A stretch of 14,588 bases of DNA from Bacteroidaceae bacterium. GTDB lineage: Bacteria > Bacteroidota > Bacteroidia > Bacteroidales > Bacteroidaceae. Shown here piece by piece: positions 1 through 5,478 of this stretch. The stretch is taken from NCBI GenBank assembly GCA_017557475.1, contig JAFYYO010000385.1:1-14588 (forward strand). Reading direction: 5' to 3'. Position numbers and translations under genes: made by a program. The notes under the pieces are model-generated. The model was not told the DNA's origin and did no database searches. It was given only the letters and a program-made list of their open reading frames with translations. How positions within the stretch are numbered: the first letter of the stretch is position 1; each line of letters begins with the position of its first letter.

Positions 1-1
1 A

Positions 2-865
2 GAAGCCTTCCATCAAAGCTCTGCGACAGACGATGCTCATACTCTCGCTCTTCGTGTTGCAAAGGAGAGCGGATTGCAAGCATATTACTTTAGCGGACAC
101 GAGCCTGAGGACATTTCTAAACAGGAGAATTTTCAGGAAATGCTAGATGGAATCGCGGGTTTTGTTGCAGACAATCAAGAGCAGGGGCTTGGGATTTCCT
201 TAAGCGATTACCTGCAGGATGCCAGTCTTGCTACAGACTTCGACCGCAACACAGCTGAGAAGGATGCAGATTGCGTCAACATGATGACCATCCATTCTGC
301 CAAAGGTCTCGAGTTTCCCTTTGTCTTCATTGCTGGGTTGGAGGAAGGACTTTTCCCAAGTGAGCTATCGGCAGAGTCGCCTCGAGAACTCGAGGAAGAA
401 CGTCGCCTGTTCTATGTCGCTTTGACCAGAGCCGAGCGTCAAGTCATCCTTACCTTTGCCAAGTCACGCTTCCGTAATGGCAAGATGGAGTTCTCAAGCC
501 CCAGCCGTTTCATTAAAGAGATTCCAGAGCAATATCGGACCCCCCGTCCCTCTTTAGGGGGAGAGAATACTCAACGAGTTATTCCTCGCATCGAGCAGAG
601 GATGAAACCGCTTCGCCCTCAAATGATAACGCCTGTTCGTCCCTTGATGGCCAAAGAAGCTCATTCGAGCGGAGCAATGTTCAATGGTCAATCATCCATG
701 TTCAATGGAATAAGAGTTGGTTGCTCTGTTGTTCACGAACGTTTTGGTCGCGGCGTAGTGCAAGCCTTAGAAGGCACTGGTCTGGATGCCAAAGCGACCG
801 TCCAGTTTGAGAATGCCGGCACCAAAGTCCTCATGCTCCGCTTCGCAAAACTTACGGTGCAATAA
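2..865 (+). CDS. uvrD: UvrD/PcrA-type ATP-dependent DNA helicase, C-terminal part (5' end outside window)
   Basis: The frame is open to the left edge, so only the last 287 residues are present. It is an SF1A 3'-5' DNA helicase of the UvrD/PcrA group, acting in nucleotide-excision and mismatch repair and in clearing stalled replication or transcription. Motif V (VNMMTIHSAKGLEF, from nt 275) is followed by FVFIAGLEEGLFP, and motif VI (EEERRLFYVALTRAE) spans about nt 392-436. These are the nucleotide- and DNA-contacting motifs of domain 2A. The Walker A and B motifs lie upstream of the window. A variable linker (about nt 520-715) leads to the C-terminal Tudor-like module (nt 719-862, GCSVVHERFGRGVV...EGTG...VQFENAGTKVLMLRFAKL), which in PcrA/UvrD contacts RNA polymerase. 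The linker DNA contains repeat-like sequence, annotated separately. The TTG at nt 74 is internal and not a start. The gene converges on the BspA-like gene. Confidence 0.93.
   Translation, partial: EAFHQSSATDDAHTLALRVAKESGLQAYYFSGHEPEDISKQENFQEMLDGIAGFVADNQEQGLGISLSDYLQDASLATDFDRNTAEKDADCVNMMTIHSAKGLEFPFVFIAGLEEGLFPSELSAESPRELEEERRLFYVALTRAERQVILTFAKSRFRNGKMEFSSPSRFIKEIPEQYRTPRPSLGGENTQRVIPRIEQRMKPLRPQMITPVRPLMAKEAHSSGAMFNGQSSMFNGIRVGCSVVHERFGRGVVQALEGTGLDAKATVQFENAGTKVLMLRFAKLTVQ
540..566. repeat. C-rich/G-rich hairpin element inside the uvrD linker
   Basis: Six C (540-545), then GTCCCTCT, then AGGGGGAG (556-563). The run of C can pair with the run of G. The order C6-(G)TCCyTCT-spacer-AGGGGGAG-nGA recurs on the + strand in the engB insertion (about 8786-8814), and a related arrangement occurs at 3091-3108. 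It encodes a Pro/Arg/Gly-containing stretch (RTPRPSLGGEN) in the variable linker before the Tudor module. I infer a small dispersed element; only its recurrence in this window supports that. Confidence 0.5.
676..710. repeat. 5 x 7-bp degenerate tandem repeat (consensus AATGTTC) inside uvrD
   Basis: Consecutive heptamers read AATGTTC, AATGGTC, AATCATC, CATGTTC, AATGGAA. Because 3 x 7 = 21 bp equals seven codons, the protein shows a 7-residue echo (AMFNGQS then SMFNGIR). The array lies in the linker just before the Tudor-like module, where length change should be tolerated, although a gain or loss of one unit would shift the frame. Confidence 0.6.
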
Positions 866-888
866 GTCCTTACTTTACTAAGACATTC

Positions 889-915
889 TTGCGCTTGTTA
901 CTCACTTAAGCGCAA
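889..915. terminator. Inverted repeat between convergent genes, possible bidirectional terminator
   Basis: A perfect 8-bp inverted repeat, TTGCGCTT (889-896) and AAGCGCAA (908-915), with an 11-nt loop, lies 23 bp past the uvrD stop and 35 bp past the BspA stop. No strong T-run follows on either strand, so termination is inferred mainly from position. The right arm overlaps the shifted-frame T9SS-like tail codons. Confidence 0.35.
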
Positions 916-952
916 CCTGGTGTCTGTTCTTGATGTAGATGCCCATCTGTTT
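902..952 (-). pseudogene. Shifted-frame remnant resembling the end of a T9SS C-terminal sorting domain
   Basis: On the minus strand, the frame one base later than the BspA stop codon reads KQMGIYIKNRHQVALK and then TGA (904-902). Type A T9SS sorting domains of Bacteroidetes commonly end in a strand of the form G-(I/V)-Y-I-x-N-G-(K/R)-x-V-x-(V/I)-K, and this matches it closely, apart from R-H-Q where G-R-K would be typical. Only the last strand is present, whereas a working domain is about 70-80 residues long. It has no start signal of its own beyond an ATG at 946-944. I infer a leftover of an older C-terminus. Confidence 0.45.
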
Positions 953-2837
953 ATTGTCCAGCCATGATGTTGAGGACAGTTACAAGGTCGGCTATGTCAA
1001 CTACAGGGTTGCCACCATCGTCATGGTCTCCGTTGACGTTTGCATTACCCGCAACAGGTTGCCCCGCCATCGCATTCAGGACGCTTACGGCATCTGCAAT
1101 ATCGACTATTCCGTCAAGATTTACGTCACCCTTGATTGATGCAGAGAGATAGCCGGGATTGCTTGTTCCGCCGTCAATATGGGCATAAGCCGCATCAACG
1201 TGGCTTGCATCGAACTCTGTACCTTTCTCGCCTACGAGACTGGTGCAGCCATAGAACATGTAATCGGAACGTGTGAGCTTATCTGTGCTCCAGCCATCAC
1301 CTACGACGATTCTTTGCAATTTGCGGTCATCGTAGAACATATAGCCCATATCTGTCACATTGTTTGTATTGAAGCTGTTCAGGACAAGAGTGGTTAGAGC
1401 AGGGCAACTTCTAAACATCGAGTACATCGTTGTCACGTTGCTTGTATTCCAGCCCTTCAGGTTCAAGCTCGTCAAATTCTTACATCCACAGAACATTTCT
1501 TGCATGCTTGTTGCGCTACTCGTGTCCCAAGTACTCAGGTCGAGGCTCGTGAGCGCCTGACAATTGTAGAACGTTTCGAACATATCTGTCACTTGGCTTG
1601 TGTTCAGGTTCTCCATGCCGACGAATTCCGCCAGACGCGTTGCTCCTTGGAACCAGCATCGTGTGCTTATGGGTCGAGCCTGAGCAAAGGATGGGGCGAA
1701 CTCCACCTTGACCACCCCAGAGTTCTTACTCATCCAGGCAGGATTGGTATTTGCAGTCGTCTGCAACAGATATGTTGTTTCCCCTTCTGTCGTTTCGTGT
1801 ATCCCCCTGTTCATGTCGTAGTAAAAGGTGACGTTGTAGCGTCTGAAGCCTCTTTCGTCGAGGAATTCACTAAAGACTGCATAGGGTTCTGGGCCAGTGA
1901 AATAGCCAGGGTTGCTTGTGCCGCCATCAATGTGGGCGTAGCTTGCATCAACGTGGTTTGAATCATAGGTCGTGCCTGCGACGCCAACAAGTTCGGTGCA
2001 GTAATAGAACATGTTACTGGAGTCAGTCACGCCTGCCGTGCTCCATCGGCCGCCTACATAAATGGTTTTCAAGTTCGTACAAGCATAGAACATATATTCC
2101 ATAGTTGTCACGTTCGCAGTATTGAAATTGCTCAGGTCAAGGCTTCGCAAGGCTTGGCAAGCACGGAACATACTCGTCATATTGGTCACGCTTGCAGTAT
2201 TGAAACTGCTTAGGTCAAGACTCTGCAAGGCTTCGCAAAAAGAGAACATATATTCCATAGTTGTCACGTTCGCAGTATTGAAACTGCTCAAGTCAAGGCT
2301 GGTCAAGGCTGTGCAACCATTGAACATGTAACTCATGTTGGTAACATTGGACGTATTGAACTTGCTTAGGTCAAGGCTCGTCAAAGCTGTACAACCATAG
2401 AACATATACCTCATATCGGTTACTTTGGCTGTATTGAAACTGCTCAGGTCAAGGCTCGTCAAAGATTCACAATTCGTGAACATGACAGCCATATCTGTCA
2501 CTTCGCTGGTGTTTAAGTATTCAATGCCTGCTATGGTTACCAGTTTCTTCATGTGATAAAACCAATAACGGGTTGTCGTCGGGCGGGCATTTGCAAACGA
2601 GGGGTCAAACACAACCGCTGTAACGTTTTCATTAATAAAAACGTTTTGTACCCATGTAGGAAGGTTATTACCCGTATTCAGGGGCATGGCCCAGCCTTGG
2701 CGGGTGCTGAAGAGGTTGTCATAGTAAAAGGTCAGCGTGGTGTTGTCTTCTGTGTAAACTGCATAGGCCTCCTGAGCCTTGATTGTCTGCAAGCCTGCCA
2801 CTATCGCAAGCAAAGCAAAAAGTAGTAGTTTCTTCAT
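951..2837 (-). CDS. Secreted BspA-like repeat protein (DUF285) with C-terminal dockerin-like domain
   Basis: A 628-residue exported protein. Residues 1-21 are a signal peptide (MKKLLLFALLAIVAGLQTIKA, likely cut before QEA). The body is two copies of one module, about residues 23-315 and 316-565. Each has an N-terminal strand region (AYAVYTE/PYAVFSE...TFYYD), an ARPxxTRxWF motif, a run of DUF285/BspA repeats (SLDLSSFNTxxVTxMxYMFxxCxxL) and a closing segment AHIDGGTSNPGY. Module 1 has five exact-length 26-residue repeats at 128-257. Residues 568-628 resemble a type I dockerin: DVNLDGIVDIAD (571-582) is a good EF-hand-like calcium loop, while the second (NVNGDHDDGGNPVVDIAD) is about five residues longer than usual. 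BspA relatives bind host matrix proteins or other bacteria; the ligand here is unknown. The start is supported by the signal peptide and a promoter about 32 bp upstream. Confidence 0.9.
   Translation of the reverse strand: MKKLLLFALLAIVAGLQTIKAQEAYAVYTEDNTTLTFYYDNLFSTRQGWAMPLNTGNNLPTWVQNVFINENVTAVVFDPSFANARPTTTRYWFYHMKKLVTIAGIEYLNTSEVTDMAVMFTNCESLTSLDLSSFNTAKVTDMRYMFYGCTALTSLDLSKFNTSNVTNMSYMFNGCTALTSLDLSSFNTANVTTMEYMFSFCEALQSLDLSSFNTASVTNMTSMFRACQALRSLDLSNFNTANVTTMEYMFYACTNLKTIYVGGRWSTAGVTDSSNMFYYCTELVGVAGTTYDSNHVDASYAHIDGGTSNPGYFTGPEPYAVFSEFLDERGFRRYNVTFYYDMNRGIHETTEGETTYLLQTTANTNPAWMSKNSGVVKVEFAPSFAQARPISTRCWFQGATRLAEFVGMENLNTSQVTDMFETFYNCQALTSLDLSTWDTSSATSMQEMFCGCKNLTSLNLKGWNTSNVTTMYSMFRSCPALTTLVLNSFNTNNVTDMGYMFYDDRKLQRIVVGDGWSTDKLTRSDYMFYGCTSLVGEKGTEFDASHVDAAYAHIDGGTSNPGYLSASIKGDVNLDGIVDIADAVSVLNAMAGQPVAGNANVNGDHDDGGNPVVDIADLVTVLNIMAGQ
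2067..2456 (-). repeat. Five 78-bp coding tandem repeats in the BspA-like gene
   Basis: Residues 128-257 form five uninterrupted 26-residue units, each beginning S-L-D-L-S and containing FNT..VT.M..MF..C..L. At DNA level the period is exactly 78 bp. Copies are diverged but keep near-identical blocks such as the stretch encoding SLDLS, so recombination between units could change repeat number in frame. Confidence 0.85.
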
Positions 2838-2868
2838 AATCGTATTGTTCTAGTTGTTAATTCTTCTG

Positions 2869-2899
2869 CAAAGTTAGTGATTTTTCTTTTACGTACAAA
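2869..2899 (-). promoter_or_regulatory. Bacteroidetes-type promoter of the BspA-like gene
   Basis: On the minus strand TTTG (2899-2896) is followed after 19 bp by TAACTTTG (2876-2869), matching the Bacteroidetes sigma-ABfr consensus TTTG-N19-21-TAnnTTTG. Transcription would start near 2862, giving a leader of about 25 nt before the ATG at 2837. This is the only promoter in the window with both boxes recognisable. Confidence 0.75.
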
Positions 2900-2903
2900 T
2901 AAA

Positions 2904-2923
2904 TTAGCAAAAATACTTGCTAA
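2904..2923. promoter_or_regulatory. Dyad TTAGCAA-N6-TTGCTAA upstream of the BspA promoter, candidate operator
   Basis: A perfect 7-bp inverted repeat with a 6-nt spacer lies 4 bp upstream of the -33 box, at about -42 to -61 from the predicted start. That position suits an activator or repressor dimer. Its symmetry and placement are seen directly; that a protein binds it is inference, and no regulator gene is nearby. Confidence 0.4.
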
Positions 2924-2973
2924 AGCACTCTAAACGACGAGGATGGAATACGCTTTTGGTACAGTATCCCGAT

Positions 2974-3061
2974 AGTCCACCTGCGGAAGTACTCCAGTAC
3001 CAACGTGGAGGTACTCGAGTACACGCGTGTGAGGATTGGAGTACTGACGTGTCAGGACTGG
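2974..3061. repeat. 4 x 22-bp degenerate tandem array in the intergenic region
   Basis: Four consecutive 22-bp units start at 2974, 2996, 3018 and 3040, each beginning AGT and three of them AGTAC. The last three units carry CGTG at the same phase. Between CGTG cores lie small dyads, the clearest being the 12-bp palindrome GTACTCGAGTAC at 3011-3022. It lies within the 453-bp gap 2838-3290, in which no gene is supported. The period, copy number and CGTG-plus-dyad design match the array at 8308-8395, although the sequence differs. Confidence 0.65.
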
Positions 3062-3090
3062 CCACGAAGTAGGGAGAGTTGGGAGAAACT

Positions 3091-3240
3091 CCCCTCCCTT
3101 CTGAGGGGCAATTGCCCGTTGGTAGCGGAGCAATTGGGGAGCTTGCGACGGAGGTAAGCAGGGGTGGGGTAAAACATCAGCCGCCCTAATCACCCCGCCC
3201 CGGCCTTCGGCCACCCCGCCCCTTAAGGGGTGGGGAGCTA
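3091..3240. repeat. GC-rich intergenic hairpin cluster
   Basis: Several dyads are packed together: CCCCTC (3091-3096) with GAGGGG (3103-3108); the palindrome GGGCAATTGCCC (3106-3117); GGCCTTCGGCC (3202-3212); and CCCCGCCCC (3214-3222) with GGGGTGGGG (3227-3235) around TTAA, a 9-bp stem with one G-T pair. CACCCCGCCCC occurs twice, 21 bp apart, from 3191 and 3212. The cluster lies 56-200 bp downstream of the DUF1846 stop and may stabilise or end that transcript. No T-run follows. Composition differs strongly from flanking coding DNA, suggesting a dispersed repeat. Confidence 0.6.
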
Positions 3241-3290
3241 ACACGCCACAGTTAGTTTGAGAACGTGGGCAGGTGTGTGTGGTGGGAAGG

Positions 3291-4754
3291 TTAGAACTTC
3301 TTGACGGGATCGCAGGTAAGGTCAACGCCTAACTTCTTGAATATCTTGCGGTCAACCTCGCCAAGCATGATGGTCGTGTGTGCTTGCAGACCTGCCAGAC
3401 TGGGCAACTGTGCAAGGGCTCGGCGGCAGTTCTCGTCCTGACGACTCAAGACTGAGAGTGCCACAAGCACTTCGTCGGTATGCAGACGGGGATTGTGACC
3501 GCCAAGGTATTCTATCTTGGTGCGTTGAATAGGCTCGATGAAGTCCTGCGAGATAAGCTTGAGTCCGTGATCGATGCCTGCAAGATGTTTGGTTGCGTTG
3601 AGCAGGAGTGACGACGCTGTGCCAAGTAGAGGAGAGGACGCAGCCGTGATGATGGTGCCGTCCTCGAGCTCCATAGCCGATGAGGGAACGCCTGATTCCT
3701 CCTTCCTCTTGCGTGCTTCAACGGTTACTCGGCGGTCGTCGGTACTGATCTTGGCTTGCTTGAGGAGCAGGTCAATCTTGTTGACTTCGGCGTCGTTACA
3801 GGCTCCGTCGGCCATTTGGTTGAGGGCTGTGTAGTAACGACGAATGATTTCGTCCTTGCCTGCCTGCTGACAAACCTTGTCGTCACAGATGCAGAATCCC
3901 ACCATATTCACGCCCATATCCGTCGGCGACTTGTAGGGACACTCGCCATAAATGCCTTCGAAGAGGGTATTCAGCACAGGGAATATCTCCACATCTCGGT
4001 TGTAGTTGATAGCAACCTTGTTGTAGGCGTCCATGTGGAAGGGGTCGATCATGTTCACATCACCCAAGTCGGCTGTGGCAGCCTCGTAGGCAATGTTGAC
4101 AGGATGCTTGAGGGGAAGGTTCCAGACAGGGAAGGTCTCGAACTTAGCATAGCCAGCTTCGTTGCCACGCTTACGTTCCTGATAGAGCTGACTTAGGCAG
4201 ACAGCCATCTTTCCGCTGCCAGGACCTGGGGCTGTGACGATGACCAACGGACGAGTCGTCTCGACATAATCATTCTTGCCGAAGCCTTCGTCGGAGTTAA
4301 TCAACTGCACATTATTGGGGTAACCTTCGATGTTATAGTGGTAGTAGGCACGAATGCCGAGATGCTCCAAACGACGTCGATAGATGGCGGCACTGCTTTG
4401 ACCATTGTAATGAGTAATGACTACGCCGTTCACCATGAAACCTCGCTTCTGGAACTCAGAGCGGAGTCGGAGCACATCTTCATCATATGTGATGCCTAAG
4501 TCTTGACGGACTTTGTTCTTCTCAATGTCGAGAGCACTAATGACGATGACTATCTCGGCACTGGAACTCAGCTGCTGGAACATCCTGAGCTTGCTGTCGG
4601 GTTGGAATCCAGGCAGTACTCTGCAGGCATGATAGTCGTCGAAAAGCTTGCCGCCAAGCTCCAGATAAAGCTTTCCTGAGAACTGAGCGATACGCTCCTG
4701 AATGTGTTGCGACTGAATGGAAATGTACTTGTCGTTGTCAAAACCGTACTTCAT
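3291..4754 (-). CDS. DUF1846 family protein of unknown function
   Basis: A 487-residue soluble protein recognised as DUF1846 from its overall sequence, including the segment LVIVTAPGPGSGKMAVCLSQLYQE, whose GPGSGK resembles a phosphate-binding loop, and FPVWNLPLKHPVN. The length fits the family (about 490-500). The frame is open 24 codons further upstream to 4826, but the start at 4754 (MKYGFDNDKY) is preferred because the longer N-terminus is unlike the family and covers the promoter. Other recognisable pieces are MIDPFHMDAYNKVAINYNRDVEIFPVL and, near the end, YLGGHNPRLHTDEVLVALSVLSRQDENC. The family is known mainly from structural-genomics work and no biochemical role can be given. The gene is monocistronic and divergent from the HD gene. 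Confidence 0.9.
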   Translation of the reverse strand: MKYGFDNDKYISIQSQHIQERIAQFSGKLYLELGGKLFDDYHACRVLPGFQPDSKLRMFQQLSSSAEIVIVISALDIEKNKVRQDLGITYDEDVLRLRSEFQKRGFMVNGVVITHYNGQSSAAIYRRRLEHLGIRAYYHYNIEGYPNNVQLINSDEGFGKNDYVETTRPLVIVTAPGPGSGKMAVCLSQLYQERKRGNEAGYAKFETFPVWNLPLKHPVNIAYEAATADLGDVNMIDPFHMDAYNKVAINYNRDVEIFPVLNTLFEGIYGECPYKSPTDMGVNMVGFCICDDKVCQQAGKDEIIRRYYTALNQMADGACNDAEVNKIDLLLKQAKISTDDRRVTVEARKRKEESGVPSSAMELEDGTIITAASSPLLGTASSLLLNATKHLAGIDHGLKLISQDFIEPIQRTKIEYLGGHNPRLHTDEVLVALSVLSRQDENCRRALAQLPSLAGLQAHTTIMLGEVDRKIFKKLGVDLTCDPVKKF

Positions 4755-4782
4755 CTTGGTGCCCTTTTTTGTTTTCAAAGCA

Positions 4783-4790
4783 CAAAGGTA
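4783..4790 (-). promoter_or_regulatory. Putative -7 promoter box of the DUF1846 gene
   Basis: The minus strand reads TACCTTTG, fitting TAnnTTTG, 28 bp upstream of the start codon at 4754. No TTTG box is seen 19-21 bp further upstream, so only half the consensus is present. This box also argues against translation from the longer open frame. Confidence 0.5.
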
Positions 4791-4845
4791 CGAAGAAAAA
4801 CGGAAAATAAGGCGAGAAGAGAACAAGAAATTAAGGAAAAAAGTG

Positions 4846-4853
4846 TAATTTTG
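4846..4853 (+). promoter_or_regulatory. Putative -7 promoter box of the HD-domain gene
   Basis: TAATTTTG fits TAnnTTTG and ends only 9 bp before the ATG at 4863. If used, the transcript would begin within a few bases of the start codon, leaving almost no leader. No -33 TTTG box is visible. Confidence 0.45.
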
Positions 4854-4862
4854 CGCAAGATT

Positions 4863-5396
4863 ATGGTCAGGGAATTAATTCATAAGTATTGCGAAGGCAA
4901 CGAGCCGTTGGAGGAGTTGCTTCTTCGACATAGTGGAGATGTGGCTCGGCGAGCACTTCAGATAGCAAAGAAGCATCCCGAATTGGGTGCAGACGAACAG
5001 TTTCTTTGGGAAGCCGCCATGTTGCATGATATCGGGAATGTTCGGGTGAATGCACCTTCCATCCATTGTTTCGGCACAGAGCCTTACATATGTCACGGCA
5101 TTCTTGGAGCAGAGATTCTGCGTGGCGAAGGCCTTCCTCAACATGCTCGAGTGGCAGAACGGCACACAGGAACAGGTCTCACTGCAAGCGAGATAGAGCA
5201 TCAGAACTTGCCCCTTCCTCATCGAGACTTCAGGCCTGAAACCATCGAAGAGCAAATCGTTTGCTATGCCGATAAGTTTTATTCCAAGTCGCATCCCGAG
5301 ATAGAGAAAACTCCTGAACAGGCCTTGCGCAGTTTAGAGAAGTTCGGAAGCGAAGGATTGGACGTCTTCAAGGCCTGGATGGCGCGCTTTGAGTGA
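4863..5396 (+). CDS. HD-domain metal-dependent phosphohydrolase family protein
   Basis: A 177-residue cytosolic protein with one HD domain. Likely metal ligands are H23 (RHSGDVARRAL), the H55-D56 pair (AAMLHDIGN) and D137 (VCYADKFYSK). H78 (CHG) and H101 (ERHTGTGL) are further conserved-looking histidines that could bind a second metal. HD enzymes of this compact type hydrolyse phosphate esters, usually of nucleotides; the substrate cannot be read from the sequence. ATG 4863 is chosen because the protein then begins MVRELIHKYCEG close to the first ligand. The frame is open upstream to 4704, but that part overlaps the divergent DUF1846 gene and its promoter. LptD follows after 82 bp with its own promoter box, so the two need not be one operon. 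Confidence 0.85.
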   Translation: MVRELIHKYCEGNEPLEELLLRHSGDVARRALQIAKKHPELGADEQFLWEAAMLHDIGNVRVNAPSIHCFGTEPYICHGILGAEILRGEGLPQHARVAERHTGTGLTASEIEHQNLPLPHRDFRPETIEEQIVCYADKFYSKSHPEIEKTPEQALRSLEKFGSEGLDVFKAWMARFE

Positions 5397-5446
5397 AAAA
5401 ATCATAATAATAAAAGGAAAAGGCGTAAAGTCTCGGAAAATAGTCT

Positions 5447-5454
5447 TACCTTTG
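5447..5454 (+). promoter_or_regulatory. Putative -7 promoter box of the lptD-like gene
   Basis: TACCTTTG fits TAnnTTTG and lies 24 bp before the TTG start at 5479. No matching -33 box is seen. Position and lack of competing sites in the 82-bp gap make it the likely promoter. Confidence 0.5.
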
Positions 5455-5478
5455 CAAATTGGAATTATTGTATAGCAA

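Noticed and set aside
74..76. TTG as the start of the helicase gene
   Set aside because: The same frame is open to the window edge with helicase-like sequence, and the family needs upstream motifs I-IV.
951..1152. Programmed +1 frameshift that appends the T9SS-like tail to BspA
   Set aside because: Considered, but no known slippery context or downstream stimulatory signal is recognised, and one terminal strand would not make a complete sorting domain; a remnant is the simpler reading.
2930..3325. Open frame of 131 codons on the minus strand between the BspA and DUF1846 genes
   Set aside because: It runs through the 22-bp array and the GC-rich hairpins, starts inside the DUF1846 gene, gives a low-complexity Pro/Arg-rich product with no recognisable family, and lacks a promoter box.
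4755..4826. N-terminal extension of DUF1846 by 24 residues
   Set aside because: The extension overlaps the TACCTTTG promoter box and is unlike the family's N-terminus; MKYGFDNDKY is the better start.
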